A stretch of DNA of 64,000 nt from Planctomycetota bacterium (lineage in GTDB: Bacteria > Planctomycetota > UBA1135 > GCA-002686595): positions 186,001 through 250,000 of the forward strand of contig JAJDEU010000052.1 in NCBI GenBank assembly GCA_029259635.1. The letters are read 5' to 3'. The translations under genes were made by a program, and so were the position numbers. Below the pieces are notes generated by a model, which did not search any database, had not been told where the DNA came from, and saw nothing but the letters and a program-made list of their open reading frames with translations. Of this stretch, positions 1-9,836 are shown one piece after another (positions within the stretch are counted from its first letter, which is position 1; every line of letters begins with the position of its first letter).

Positions 1-204
1 GTTCCGCGTATCGGGAGTACGGTGACGCGCGAGGTCCCCGACATGTTGGAGCTCATCTTGACCTTCGGCGGCGGAACGCTCTTGATTCGCAGGGAGGGTC
101 AAGTTGTCGCGCGCATCGAACACGTGCCCTTTCTCAGCCGACGAATGATTGCCATTGAGCGGCTGCTCGGTGCGACTCGGGTCAGGAACGTGTCTCACGG
201 CTGA
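1..204 (+). CDS. C-terminal end of an unrecognised protein (cut by window edge)
   Basis: The frame is open from base 1 and stops with TGA at 202-204, so only about 67 C-terminal residues are visible. A GTG at 22 could be an internal start but nothing supports it. The visible part contains a short hydrophobic beta-like stretch (LELILTFGGGTLLI) and a basic tail. I do not recognise a family. The next gene begins 5 bases after the stop, so the two probably share a transcript, and an envelope or glycan role is possible by association only. Confidence 0.4.
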   Translation, partial: VPRIGSTVTREVPDMLELILTFGGGTLLIRREGQVVARIEHVPFLSRRMIAIERLLGATRVRNVSHG

Positions 205-209
205 TCTTT

Positions 210-1991
210 GTGGGAGATCCCGACTCAAACGAGGCTTCGAGCCACTCCTCCTCGGAGGACCCATCCACTAGCCTAAGCCCCCGTGATTGGGGCGCCTTGC
301 TGCTCGCGTGGATTCCTTATTCGGCTTTGATCTGGCGGTTTTGGTTCGTCACCGATGACGCCTATATCAGCTTCCGCTTTGCGCGTAACTGGGCGGACGG
401 TGTGGGGCTCCGCTACAACATCGGAGAGCACGTTCCTGTAGAGGGCTTCTCCAACTTTCTCTGGGTTGCCCTGACCGCCTGTGTGGAGAAGCTGGGGCAG
501 AGCCCGGTCTTGTGGATGCCGATCCTGTCGGCACTTGCGGGGTTTGCACTGACGGCGCTCGTCTTTCAAGCTCTGCGCCAAACCTTCGGACTGTCGCGTC
601 TCGTCTCGTCACTGACTGTGGCTGCCCTCGGCTGCTCGGCGCCCTTTGCGGTCTGGAGTACCGGCGGCTTGGAGACCATGAGCTTCGCGCTGCTGTTGTT
701 CGTGACCTTCCGAGCGATTGTCTTGCGCCCGAATTGCGCGAGCGGACTTCAAGGCGGTCTCTTCGGATTAATGACCGCACTCTCGCGTCCAGAGGGAGTC
801 TATTGGGTGCTCTTGGTGTTCGTCCTTGGTTGGAGCTCGCGTCGTCGAAAAGGCGAGTCGAGCCAATTGGGAATTGCCGTTCTCATTCTGTTGACGGGCT
901 ACGCTCTCTTCACCGCCTGGCGTCTCTCGAGCTTTGGCCATGTACTTCCAACGAGCGCGACAGCCAAGCTCTCGGCGGGATTCGGCCTGGACCGAATCGA
1001 GCGCGGGGCTCGATACGTCTCGGCGCAGTTCTTGAGCACGCTCTCCCTATTCGCCTTGGTGCCAGCCACGTGGGAGGCTTTGCGCGCGCGGCGTCGCGAG
1101 CTCAGCCTGCCTATCCTCGCGCTCGCGCTCGGCTTTCCCCTTTGGGCGATCTTGGTGAGCGGCGACTTCATGGCCTTCGCTCGGTTTCTTGTTCCGGGCC
1201 TGTCCTTTCTCGCTCTCCTCTCGGGACTCCTACTCGCGCGAATTATCGGAGAGGCGAACGAACGCAAGGCGCTCGGCGTCGTCCTCGCGCTACTCGTTGC
1301 GGCACTTGGTGCGCTACCGGCCTGGGGCTTCATGCCGGTTCCTCGCTCGATTCGCGAAGCTCTGAACTTTCGTCCGCACCTCGATGGATTTCGAAGTGAG
1401 TTTGTCTACTGGAATTTGCAGCGAGTCGAGACGCGACGATGGGCGGAGCGCGGGAAGGCTCTGGCCCAGATTGCGAGTCCCGGCGAATCGATCGCCATCT
1501 CCGCGATCGGGGCCGTCGGTTATCACTCGCGACTCTTCGTCTTCGATCGCGTCGGTCTCGTGACCCGTGAGATTGCTGAGCTTACCCCCGAGGGAGATGC
1601 GCGCGATCACACGCCGGGTCACGACAATCCGGTTGAAGTGCAGTGGTTTCTCAATCGGGGCGAACGCCCAACCTATATACGAGCGAATTTTGTCGAGTGT
1701 TCGAGCGGCGAGGAGTTGCTTGAGAAGGTCGCTCATTCCGAACAACAGATGAAGGCCAGCGGACTCAAGAAGTTTTACGTCCTCGACATTCGCCAGATCG
1801 AACCGACGAAGACCTCTCTGCGTGATGAAGAGGCGAGCGAATCCAGTCCCTCGAAGTACTTCATGACCTGGCGAATCATTCCCAAGGGCACGCCGAGTCG
1901 AACGGCTTGGGAGTCGTTAAATCGTGCGGTTAGGGCACACCTTGATGGCGATGCTTTTCCCATCATCCAGTTGGATCTTGGTGAGCTTTGA
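210..1991 (+). CDS. GT-C type polytopic membrane glycosyltransferase (AftB-like signature)
   Basis: 593 residues from a GTG start lying 5 bases after the preceding stop. After a polar N-terminus a first membrane segment (about residues 28-48) leads into DDAYISFRFARN, followed by EGFSN. This DDAYIS-type loop is typical of GT-C enzymes that use a polyprenyl-phosphate sugar donor, including mycobacterial arabinofuranosyltransferase AftB relatives. About ten hydrophobic segments follow up to roughly residue 375, then a soluble C-terminal domain that should face the periplasm. Family knowledge suggests sugar transfer onto a lipid or surface glycan. Donor and acceptor cannot be read from the sequence. 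Confidence 0.7.
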   Translation: MGDPDSNEASSHSSSEDPSTSLSPRDWGALLLAWIPYSALIWRFWFVTDDAYISFRFARNWADGVGLRYNIGEHVPVEGFSNFLWVALTACVEKLGQSPVLWMPILSALAGFALTALVFQALRQTFGLSRLVSSLTVAALGCSAPFAVWSTGGLETMSFALLLFVTFRAIVLRPNCASGLQGGLFGLMTALSRPEGVYWVLLVFVLGWSSRRRKGESSQLGIAVLILLTGYALFTAWRLSSFGHVLPTSATAKLSAGFGLDRIERGARYVSAQFLSTLSLFALVPATWEALRARRRELSLPILALALGFPLWAILVSGDFMAFARFLVPGLSFLALLSGLLLARIIGEANERKALGVVLALLVAALGALPAWGFMPVPRSIREALNFRPHLDGFRSEFVYWNLQRVETRRWAERGKALAQIASPGESIAISAIGAVGYHSRLFVFDRVGLVTREIAELTPEGDARDHTPGHDNPVEVQWFLNRGERPTYIRANFVECSSGEELLEKVAHSEQQMKASGLKKFYVLDIRQIEPTKTSLRDEEASESSPSKYFMTWRIIPKGTPSRTAWESLNRAVRAHLDGDAFPIIQLDLGEL

Positions 1992-2020
1992 GATGCGGGC
2001 GAGCGAGCTAGAACAAGTTG

Positions 2021-3373
2021 CTAGTCGCGTCGCTGGTAGCGGATCTCTCGCCCGTTCTGGTGCAGGACGACGGCGCTCGGTTGCTCCTCTTCGAACTCGA
2101 AGCTGATCTCGGCATCGATATCGCGGTAGAAGAACCGAGTGGTCGAAATCGGGAACAACCGGAAGGCGGCTTGTCTCGGGAGGCGCGCGTAGAGGCGATC
2201 CTTATCCTGAGTGACTCTCATGACGGAACCGTAGAGAGAGCTGTAGGAGCCGACCAAGGGCATGAGTTGTTCGGCTTTGATCGCGATCGGCAACCGAATA
2301 CTGGGTGGTTCAATCGGCTGACCGAAGATGCGCTGCATGATTCGAATGCCGAGGTCGGCGATTCTGGCTGTGGAGCCATTCGCGAGGACGACACCCGCGA
2401 CTCGGTCGGTCGGATTGAAGAATGCGAAGCAAGCCTGACCGCCGGTCTGACCGTCGTGAAAGTAGGTCTTGCCGTCGCCGGCGAGGATCCACGCTAAGCC
2501 GAGCGTTGTCCCGTTGGCGTCGCGGAAGGCGAGTTTCTGTGTGAGCTCAAGCGCGTCCTTGAGCTCTCCGGCTGGTGACAGTTGGGCTTCGAGATACCGC
2601 ATCATGTCCGATGAGCTCGAGCGAATGGCACCGCAGGCTTCGAGGGTGGCAAAGTCCGCAGGAGCGACCGGGTCACCATTGGAGTCGTGCGATGTGACCA
2701 GGGCGGCCTCGTGCTTCGGCGCAATCTGGATAAACGTGCTGCTCAACTGGAGGGGCTCGAAAATCTCGCGTTGCAGCAGCTCTTCATAGCTCTCGCCCGC
2801 AAGATTGGAGAGCGCCCAGCCCAAGACGCCAAAACCGGTATTGCTGTAGAGGAAGCTTTGGCCAGGCGTGGTGAGGGGTTCGAAAGATTTTAAGTAGCGC
2901 CGCAGCTTCTCCTGGCTGTAGACGGAGTAGTCGACCACGAAGAGCGACATGTCTCGTTCGAGGTTGGTCGGAATCGCCGGGAATCCTGCACTGTGCGTGG
3001 CGATGTCGACCAACCGAACAGGCGTCACGGAGACGGGAGGTCTGAAGTCTTTGGGGAGGATGTCCGAGAGCTCGGTGGAGAGGGCGAGCTCGTCATCTGC
3101 GACACGCCGCGCGAGCAACAGAGCCGTAAAGGTCTTGGTGATGGAGCCAATTTCGAAGACGGAGTCGGCTCCGGGCACAGAGCCATCCTCTTGAGAGATG
3201 CGTCCCAAACCGAAAAAGCCGCGCTCTCCGTCCGGCATCCTCCAACTTACCGCGAGACCGGGGACCACCTCACCCTCAATGATCGGCGTGGCGATGCGAC
3301 GCAGATCCGCTTCGAGATCCGGGGAGGTTTCAGCTTGCGCTGGAAAAAATAGGAGCAGCGAGGCGAGCAGCAT
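2021..3373 (-). CDS. Exported serine hydrolase of the class C beta-lactamase / PBP4-like family (S12)
   Basis: 450 residues with a short N-terminal signal peptide ending near AQA at residue 14. The three active-site motifs of the family are visible: S77-I-T-K80 (nucleophile Ser and Lys), Y176-S-N178, and H306-D-G308 in the place of KTG. The C-terminal 90 residues form the extra beta domain often seen in esterase/D-aminopeptidase members. The family includes beta-lactamases, DD-peptidases and esterases. Substrate is unknown and resistance activity should not be assumed. It is the last gene of a minus-strand group of exported proteins, 104 bases after the EF-hand gene. Confidence 0.85.
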   Translation of the reverse strand: MLLASLLLFFPAQAETSPDLEADLRRIATPIIEGEVVPGLAVSWRMPDGERGFFGLGRISQEDGSVPGADSVFEIGSITKTFTALLLARRVADDELALSTELSDILPKDFRPPVSVTPVRLVDIATHSAGFPAIPTNLERDMSLFVVDYSVYSQEKLRRYLKSFEPLTTPGQSFLYSNTGFGVLGWALSNLAGESYEELLQREIFEPLQLSSTFIQIAPKHEAALVTSHDSNGDPVAPADFATLEACGAIRSSSSDMMRYLEAQLSPAGELKDALELTQKLAFRDANGTTLGLAWILAGDGKTYFHDGQTGGQACFAFFNPTDRVAGVVLANGSTARIADLGIRIMQRIFGQPIEPPSIRLPIAIKAEQLMPLVGSYSSLYGSVMRVTQDKDRLYARLPRQAAFRLFPISTTRFFYRDIDAEISFEFEEEQPSAVVLHQNGREIRYQRRD

Positions 3374-3477
3374 GGAGTTCGAATTCTAGCAACCGGCGGG
3401 ATTCAACGCCGTTCGAGAATGGTCGGCTCCGTGCGCTACTCAGAGCTCATGGGGCGATCGACTTTTGCGACGGGCCG

Positions 3478-4812
3478 CTAGCGGGGAGGATCTTCCATGA
3501 GCTCAAAGACTCCATCGAGCTCCGCATAGCTTGCCTTGCCATCGCCATCTCGATCGGCATAGGGAATGGACTTCTTCCACTGAGCTTCGTCCGCAGTGAC
3601 AAAGCCATCTCGATTCGCATCCTGCCGCCGCATGAATCTATCCACTTCAGGCCGACCAACTACACCGTCGGAGTTGAGATCGAGATTGCCCATGACGCGT
3701 TCGAAACCGAGCTTCGGTTTCCTTCCAGTCGGGTGGTGCGTGAAGCTCGGCACGCCCCAAAAGACGCTCGTCGGCAAGGTCTCTGCGAGCGGCTCGGCTC
3801 TTAGCTCCACCGAAACCCAGCGGTTTGAGTAAGCAGCTAGATCTACTTGCCACTCTTGCCACGAATCGCCGGTGGAAACATCGCGGCCAAGAGTTCGGCT
3901 GGCGATCACGTCTCCATTGATGACCAGGGAGCAACGCGCTCCCGGAACATAAGCGTAAGCATCGGAGGGTATGCCGAGCATGCACTCGAAGAATGGAGAG
4001 TCTTCGAGCTTTACGTACCGCCACTTCGCGCGTGCCCCATTCTCTAGGGGCATCAGCAGCGACTGACGCGCCCTTCCCGAGACGGTAGCCAAGACGACGC
4101 GATTGGACTGCGCGCTCTCCACCACTTGGTCAAAGACTTTCAACAAGGACAGTTGTCGAGTTTCGTCGACGCGAAGAAAGGGCTCGACCTCGTCGTAGAC
4201 CGAACGGTCGTCGTCCAGGTTGTAGGAAATCGACATGCCCTTCGTCCGCGAGTAAATCTCGGAGAGCGGAACCCAGCCTTGAGGACGCTTCAGGGTGAGG
4301 ATGGCCCACGAGACGAGGTTGTCGTTCGTCGGATCGGTCTGGGTCCCGATCTCGCGCAGGGTTTTGGTCAGGTGATCGCGACGCTCTTCGCGACCTCTTC
4401 CCTTGGGCTGGATCGTGCGGAATGAAGTTAGGGCTAGCGCTGAATTGATCGGGGTGGAGTCGATCAGCTCTCGGAGCCTACGCGGCGCATTCGGGTCGCG
4501 AGAGAGATTGAAGATCGTCAGTGATGGTGCGCCATCGCCGGGCGGAATGGTGACCACGCGCAGGCCCGTCTCGGCGAAATAAGAGCGGTACATCTCGCCA
4601 TCGACGAAGACGGAGCTTTGCTGAGGCATGCTTCCGAAGAGAACCGGGGGGAGGCCGGAAGCGCACGAGTAAATGCGTACGGAGCGTCCTTCGTTCGCGT
4701 CCGCCGACAAGTAGAGCGGTCCATCCGGATCGAACGTGAAGGTGCCCAATCGGACATTGAAGGCGAGGATGACCGCTAGAAAGAGCGAGCTGATCGATAG
4801 AGCTGTGCGCAT
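3478..4812 (-). CDS. Exported EF-hand protein of unknown function
   Basis: 444 residues with an N-terminal hydrophobic signal (about residues 5-20). The middle is of no family I recognise. The C-terminal 70 residues carry three calcium-loop-like motifs: DLNSDGVVGRPE, DANRDGFVTADE and DRDGDGKASYAE. Together they look like an EF-hand/dockerin-like calcium-binding tail. The gene starts 12 bases after the CotH/beta-helix gene stop on the same strand, so co-transcription is likely and the two products may act together outside the cytoplasm. Calcium binding is inferred from the loops only. Confidence 0.7.
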   Translation of the reverse strand: MRTALSISSLFLAVILAFNVRLGTFTFDPDGPLYLSADANEGRSVRIYSCASGLPPVLFGSMPQQSSVFVDGEMYRSYFAETGLRVVTIPPGDGAPSLTIFNLSRDPNAPRRLRELIDSTPINSALALTSFRTIQPKGRGREERRDHLTKTLREIGTQTDPTNDNLVSWAILTLKRPQGWVPLSEIYSRTKGMSISYNLDDDRSVYDEVEPFLRVDETRQLSLLKVFDQVVESAQSNRVVLATVSGRARQSLLMPLENGARAKWRYVKLEDSPFFECMLGIPSDAYAYVPGARCSLVINGDVIASRTLGRDVSTGDSWQEWQVDLAAYSNRWVSVELRAEPLAETLPTSVFWGVPSFTHHPTGRKPKLGFERVMGNLDLNSDGVVGRPEVDRFMRRQDANRDGFVTADEAQWKKSIPYADRDGDGKASYAELDGVFELMEDPPR

Positions 4813-4824
4813 GTGACCGGAGAT

Positions 4825-7653
4825 CTATTGGCCCAGGATTTTGTCCGCGTACATCTGTTTGACATCCACTTCGATGCTCTCTTTTTCCTCGCCATTGAGG
4901 GAGAGAGTGCAGGGCGTCTGAATGATGTACTCGCCGCGTCCCGTCTCACCGATCGTGACATTGACAGCAACGATCGAGCAGGCGCCATACTCGGGCTTCT
5001 TGACGTAGGCAGCGAACGCATAGTTGATCACGCTGTCGACTTGCAGGCCATCCACTTCAACCCGTGAGAAGTCTTTTGACGCGACGGCGATCGAAGCGCT
5101 CTCCACGACACAGTTGTTCGCGATCACAACGCTGTTCTCACCGGCCGAAATCGCCTTGTCGCCGATGTCGATGAATCGCGAGCCCTCGACGGTGAGCTTG
5201 CTCCCACTGACGTCTACGGCATCTTCAACCGAGTTGATGAAGGTGCAGTCTCGCACCATGCCGGTCACAAAGTCGCCGTCGAAGGCGTCCGATGCGCAGG
5301 TGTCAATGGTGACGCGTTCCAATAGAACTTCTGTTCCGTAGACGTTGAGCGCATCTTCGCCGTGAGCGTCGATGAAGCTGCAGTCGTAGAGCTCAACTAA
5401 GCACCGGTAGAAGGTGACGCCGCCCGTCATCATCCAGCCGCCACGACGAATGATGTCCGTGTCGTGAACGATGACGTGTTCCCAGCGGCTCGGTTCGGAT
5501 GCCCGAAGAACCGTGACTCCTGCCCAGCTCGGCAGGCCGTCCTTTGGCTTGAGAACGATGGGATTCTCTTCGGTACCGATGAAGGTCAGTGCGTTGTCGG
5601 TGACGAGCGCCGATTCTTGATCAAAGCGCAGCGTGACGCCGGGGCCGATCAGGAGCGTCATGTCGACCGGAATGACGAGGTCGCCCGCCACGTCCCACTC
5701 GCCGGGCTCAACGGAGAGCTCGCCCGAGTTTTCGTCAAAGCGCAGGAAGGGGTGAAGATTGAGCGCCTCTTCCAGGCTCGGCGGCGTGGGGCGACCACCT
5801 TCATCGAGCCACTCCGACTCGAAGCGTCGCAACAGGAGCTCTTCCGTTCGCGGCTCAAGCTCGGTCAGCAGGCGGTACTCCACGGTGATCGGAATCGGCT
5901 TCCCGGCTTCGATGACCGCTTGGTTGCGGATGGAGTTTTTGATGTCCTCGACATCGGTGAGCGTGGCGAAGCGAGCATCGGCCGGGAATCGGAAGGTAAC
6001 GCGGCTGCTGTCGCTCGGCAGGACGATCGCACCTGACTCGCCCGACAAGCGAGAGAGTCCGGCGCCGGAGCGCGAATCGAGAGCGCGCTGCGCCGAAACC
6101 AGCTGACCGTTCTCGTAGCGGAAGCCGCGCAGGGCGATCGGCACATGCGTCGTGGCCCAGACCGTTACTTCGATCTCGCCAGAATTGTCCCCATCACCAA
6201 GCAATTGAGCTTCGAAGTTGATCGCGTCGTTCGGCCTCAGAGTCTCGCGAATGTAGACCTGCTGATCCCACAAGCGATCTCGAAGTGTAGCGACGTCGGC
6301 TTGGGGATCGTCCATGCCCTCGGCCTTCATGAGCTCTGAATACTTATCGAGCTCCGGACCGAGTTCGTCGAGCATGTCGCCGAGCCAGCGCGGGTTGCTC
6401 ATGCGAGCGAGGTGCACGAACAATCGATTGTAATAGGAGCTGCTGCGAAGGAATTCCTGCACCGTATGGGTGTTCATCGAGAGCGGGTCACGCTCCGGAA
6501 TGGCACGACCGGCGAGGGTGTCGTAGACGATCGGTTCCAGTCGTCCCGTGATGGGGTTGTGATAGAAGCGCCGATTCTTCCAGGCCATCCCGTGCTTGCA
6601 CCGGAACATGCAGACGAGCGCGTGCATTTGCGCGGCGCTATCGGTGTCCAGCACCTCATCGAGCTCGGTCTCCGCTCGCTCAAGTTGAGCTTGATACTGT
6701 CCGATTCGCGAGTTGTCGTGCGGCAGCCAAGACCGGATTCCATTCTGAATCTTGCGCATCTGCCCAAGTGCTTCCAGTAGCTGACGCGCCAAGTTTTCGC
6801 TCTTACTCAGGCGTTTCGCTCCGAAGGCGGAGATTTCGGCCTGATTGATCGACTCGGCAGGATGCACCGTCTTGGGCACAAAGTTCTGCTGGAACTCGTA
6901 CTGCTCGGTGGCGCTCATCGCCGCCGTTTCATCGAAGCGAACGATCGGGCCTTCGCGGCGGCCCTGGGATTCGAGCAGCTCTTTAGTGAAGTGCTCCTCG
7001 AGGTAGTAGAGCCCGAGCGAATTGCCGTTCAGCACGACGTTGACGAAGCGGGAGCGGGGAGCAAGCAAGCCCTCGCGTCGCGCAATCTGCATGATGAGCC
7101 ACTCCCACAGATAGCCGCGAGCTTTGGGATGCTGAATCGAAAAACGACTCATCCCAAACATCTTGTCGTCGCGCAACTCGACGCGGAACGACCACTTGTT
7201 CGTGTTGAGGTGATCGAGGTAGTCGCCCTTGATGCGAATTCGTGAGTTGATCGACTTGTCGCCGTTACTCACCACCGCCTCGACGAGGTCGCCATCGGTC
7301 TGGACGATCAGGCCGCTGTTCATCGAGCGGTCGTAGACCTTCTGGAGAATCTCCGAGTTCTCCTCGCTCACCTCGATTGTGATGGTCTCGAGGTCGTTGG
7401 TCACAGGCTCCGTCGGCGAAGGATTTCGCAGCATCGGAATTTGGAGGTGAGCGACCTTCGCCCCCTCGTCAGCTGCCGCGTCATCGACGGGAATGGACTC
7501 GCTCGCCTCAACGCCCGTCGCTGTCTCGGCATTCGAGCCCTCGATCGGTCGCACGAGCAAGTCGATACCGATACCAATCGCAACACCCACCACTACTAGA
7601 AGAAAGCCGAGCACGATCTCGGAGCGCTTCTCTGTATCGTCCTGAATCAACAT
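4825..7653 (-). CDS. Membrane-anchored CotH-like kinase domain fused to a right-handed beta-helix
   Basis: 942 residues. I chose the ATG at 7653 because it directly precedes a charged stretch and a clear signal anchor (about residues 12-35); the frame stays open upstream but that part has no protein-like character. Residues about 90-500 resemble CotH kinases, with IRIKGDYLDH, then WSFRVEL and LGLYYLEEHFTKE. Residues about 640-910 show repeated short beta strands with DA/DAV turns typical of pectate-lyase-like parallel beta-helices. In the expected metal site I see YDTLAG rather than the usual W/Y-D-F-D, so one acidic ligand may be missing. CotH proteins phosphorylate surface proteins; activity here is uncertain. 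Confidence 0.75.
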   Translation of the reverse strand: MLIQDDTEKRSEIVLGFLLVVVGVAIGIGIDLLVRPIEGSNAETATGVEASESIPVDDAAADEGAKVAHLQIPMLRNPSPTEPVTNDLETITIEVSEENSEILQKVYDRSMNSGLIVQTDGDLVEAVVSNGDKSINSRIRIKGDYLDHLNTNKWSFRVELRDDKMFGMSRFSIQHPKARGYLWEWLIMQIARREGLLAPRSRFVNVVLNGNSLGLYYLEEHFTKELLESQGRREGPIVRFDETAAMSATEQYEFQQNFVPKTVHPAESINQAEISAFGAKRLSKSENLARQLLEALGQMRKIQNGIRSWLPHDNSRIGQYQAQLERAETELDEVLDTDSAAQMHALVCMFRCKHGMAWKNRRFYHNPITGRLEPIVYDTLAGRAIPERDPLSMNTHTVQEFLRSSSYYNRLFVHLARMSNPRWLGDMLDELGPELDKYSELMKAEGMDDPQADVATLRDRLWDQQVYIRETLRPNDAINFEAQLLGDGDNSGEIEVTVWATTHVPIALRGFRYENGQLVSAQRALDSRSGAGLSRLSGESGAIVLPSDSSRVTFRFPADARFATLTDVEDIKNSIRNQAVIEAGKPIPITVEYRLLTELEPRTEELLLRRFESEWLDEGGRPTPPSLEEALNLHPFLRFDENSGELSVEPGEWDVAGDLVIPVDMTLLIGPGVTLRFDQESALVTDNALTFIGTEENPIVLKPKDGLPSWAGVTVLRASEPSRWEHVIVHDTDIIRRGGWMMTGGVTFYRCLVELYDCSFIDAHGEDALNVYGTEVLLERVTIDTCASDAFDGDFVTGMVRDCTFINSVEDAVDVSGSKLTVEGSRFIDIGDKAISAGENSVVIANNCVVESASIAVASKDFSRVEVDGLQVDSVINYAFAAYVKKPEYGACSIVAVNVTIGETGRGEYIIQTPCTLSLNGEEKESIEVDVKQMYADKILGQ

Positions 7654-8064
7654 GGTCTGTGTGCGGTGCGTCCGGGGGCTTGGGGCTGGAGGATGAAGAC
7701 GTCGAGCGAATTGGATGGGATGGGGGGCGGAGGGCACCCCTCCGGACAGGCCTCGGGGGAACTTGGCCTCGTTCTTCCCCGGCAATGAGGTAGCGTCGGC
7801 CTACTGTATCGGCAGGTTGGGGGGGGGCATCCGAACCCCGAATTGGGACTTGGAGCGGCAGATCTTGGGGCTCCCCGAAGACGGGCTCCGAGGAGCAGAA
7901 TCTATAAGCTTCGCACATGCTTGCGGCTCTTGAACAGAGAGATCTTTTCGGGCCCCGGAGGCGGAATCTGTCCGGACGCTAGGGCGAAAATCGAGGCCCA
8001 ATTCCTTCGGATCCAGGCTCTCGGTCATGTGTGACGCTATGATCCGCGCCCGAAGGCTTGTGCC
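7654..8064. other. 411-bp divergent intergenic region between the CotH-like gene and glnS
   Basis: No convincing gene. It must hold the two divergent promoters. A TATGAT box at 8038-8043 lies 22 bases before the glnS ATG but has no good -35 partner. A run of nine G at 7819-7827 and a short GCTCC/GGAGC inverted repeat near 7885-7900 are the only structures seen. Confidence 0.5.
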
Positions 8065-9795
8065 ATGACCAAAATGACCACCAATCCCAGCAGCGACGCG
8101 CACGATGAAGGCTCCGACGAGGCGAGCGAGCGCCCGCTCAACTTCGTCCAGGCTCTGATCGAGAAGGAGAGCGAGCCGCAGGTCGCGACCCGCTTTCCCC
8201 CCGAGCCCAACGGCTATCTCCATATCGGCCATGCGAAGTCGATCTGCCTCAACTTCGCCCTAGCAGCGCGCTATGGCGGCACCTGCAATCTCCGGTTCGA
8301 CGACACGAACCCAGCCGTCGAGGAGCAGGAGTACGTCGAGTCGATCATGGAGGACATTCGCTGGCTCGGCTTCGATTGGGGGCCGAAGGTGCTCTACACC
8401 TCCGACTACTTCGAGCAGCTCTACCTGTGGGCCGAGCGGCTGGTCGCGAAGGGCGCCGCCTACGTCTGCGACCTCAACGCCGAGGAGACCCGCGAATATC
8501 GCGGGACAGTGACGCGGCCGGGCAAGCCGAGCCCATTCCGCGATCGCACTCCCGAGGAGAATTTGGACCTTTTGCGCCGCATGAGAGCGGGCGAGTTCGA
8601 AAACGGAGCTCGGACGCTGCGGGCGCGCATCGATGCCAACTCTCCGAACATGAACCTGCGCGATCCGGTGATGTACCGCATCAATCACGCGCACCACCTG
8701 AGGGCGGGCGACGCCTGGTGTATCTACCCGATGTACGACTGGGCGCACGGGCAGAGCGACGCCATAGAAAAGATTTCCCACTCGGTCTGCACGCTCGAGT
8801 TCGAGAATCACCGCGCGCTCTACGATTGGTTTCTCGAGCAACTCGAGCTGACTGAGCGGCCGCAGCAGATTGAGTTCGCGCGGCTCAACCTCACCTACAC
8901 CGTTCTCAGCAAGCGCATTTTGATCGACCTGGTGACGGGCTCGCACGTCAGCGGCTGGGACGATCCGCGCATGCCGACCGTTTCTGGTCTGCGCCGTCGC
9001 GGCTACACGCCCGAATCGATTCGCTCCTTCTGCGACGAGATCGGCGTCGCGAAGTTCAACAGTACGGTCGATATGGTCGTGCTCGAGAACAGCCTGCGCA
9101 ATGACCTGAATCGCCGCGCCATGCGCCGCATGGGTGTGCTGAATCCGGTCCGATTGGTCATCGAGAACTATCCCGAAGGACAGTCGGAGAAGATTGAGTG
9201 CGTGAACAATCCGGAGGATGCGTCGAGCGGCAAACGCTCGGTGCCTTTCTCGCGCGAGCTGTGGGTGGAAGCCACCGACTTTCTCGAAGAAGCGCCGCGT
9301 AAGTGGCACCGGTTGGCACCGGGCAAAGAGGTTCGCTTGCGTTACGCCTACTATGTCACCTGCACGGGTTTCGAGAGGGACGACGCGACGGGCGAGCTGA
9401 CCGAGATTCGGTGCAGCTACGACCCCGAGACGCGCGGTGGGGATTCCGCCGACGGTCGCAAGGTCCGCGGCACGATTCACTGGGTCTCGATCGAGCACGC
9501 GCTCGACGTCGAGGTTCGCCTGTACGATCACCTGTTCGCTACGCCGACGCCGATGAAGGTCGAGGAGGGCGGGCACTTCACCGACAATCTCAACCCCGAT
9601 TCGTTGAAGGTGGTTCGTGCGAAGGTGGAGCCGGCCGTAGCCGAGAGCGAGGCCGGAGTGTCCTTTCAGTTGGAGCGCCAGGGGTATTTTTGTCTCGACG
9701 GCATCGACTCGAAACCCGGGAAGCTCGTCTTCAATCGCGCGGTCGCCCTGCGCGACTCGTGGGCGAAGATCGAGAAGCAGCTCGCCCAGAAGTAA
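8065..9795 (+). CDS. glnS: Glutamine--tRNA ligase (GlnRS)
   Basis: 576 residues, a cytoplasmic class I aminoacyl-tRNA synthetase that charges tRNA-Gln. The HIGH signature is at 53-56 within PPEPNGYLHIGHAKS, and the KMSKS equivalent reads VLSKR near residue 280. The two C-terminal anticodon-binding beta-barrels are full length, compared with about 550 in the family. A second ATG at 8074 is an alternative start. Presence of GlnRS implies direct charging, at least in part, rather than only the Glu-tRNA amidotransferase route. It stands alone downstream of a long divergent region. Confidence 0.96.
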   Translation: MTKMTTNPSSDAHDEGSDEASERPLNFVQALIEKESEPQVATRFPPEPNGYLHIGHAKSICLNFALAARYGGTCNLRFDDTNPAVEEQEYVESIMEDIRWLGFDWGPKVLYTSDYFEQLYLWAERLVAKGAAYVCDLNAEETREYRGTVTRPGKPSPFRDRTPEENLDLLRRMRAGEFENGARTLRARIDANSPNMNLRDPVMYRINHAHHLRAGDAWCIYPMYDWAHGQSDAIEKISHSVCTLEFENHRALYDWFLEQLELTERPQQIEFARLNLTYTVLSKRILIDLVTGSHVSGWDDPRMPTVSGLRRRGYTPESIRSFCDEIGVAKFNSTVDMVVLENSLRNDLNRRAMRRMGVLNPVRLVIENYPEGQSEKIECVNNPEDASSGKRSVPFSRELWVEATDFLEEAPRKWHRLAPGKEVRLRYAYYVTCTGFERDDATGELTEIRCSYDPETRGGDSADGRKVRGTIHWVSIEHALDVEVRLYDHLFATPTPMKVEEGGHFTDNLNPDSLKVVRAKVEPAVAESEAGVSFQLERQGYFCLDGIDSKPGKLVFNRAVALRDSWAKIEKQLAQK

Positions 9796-9836
9796 CGCTC
9801 GCCGACAACCGTCGGCGGCACAGAAGCGGAACTAGC

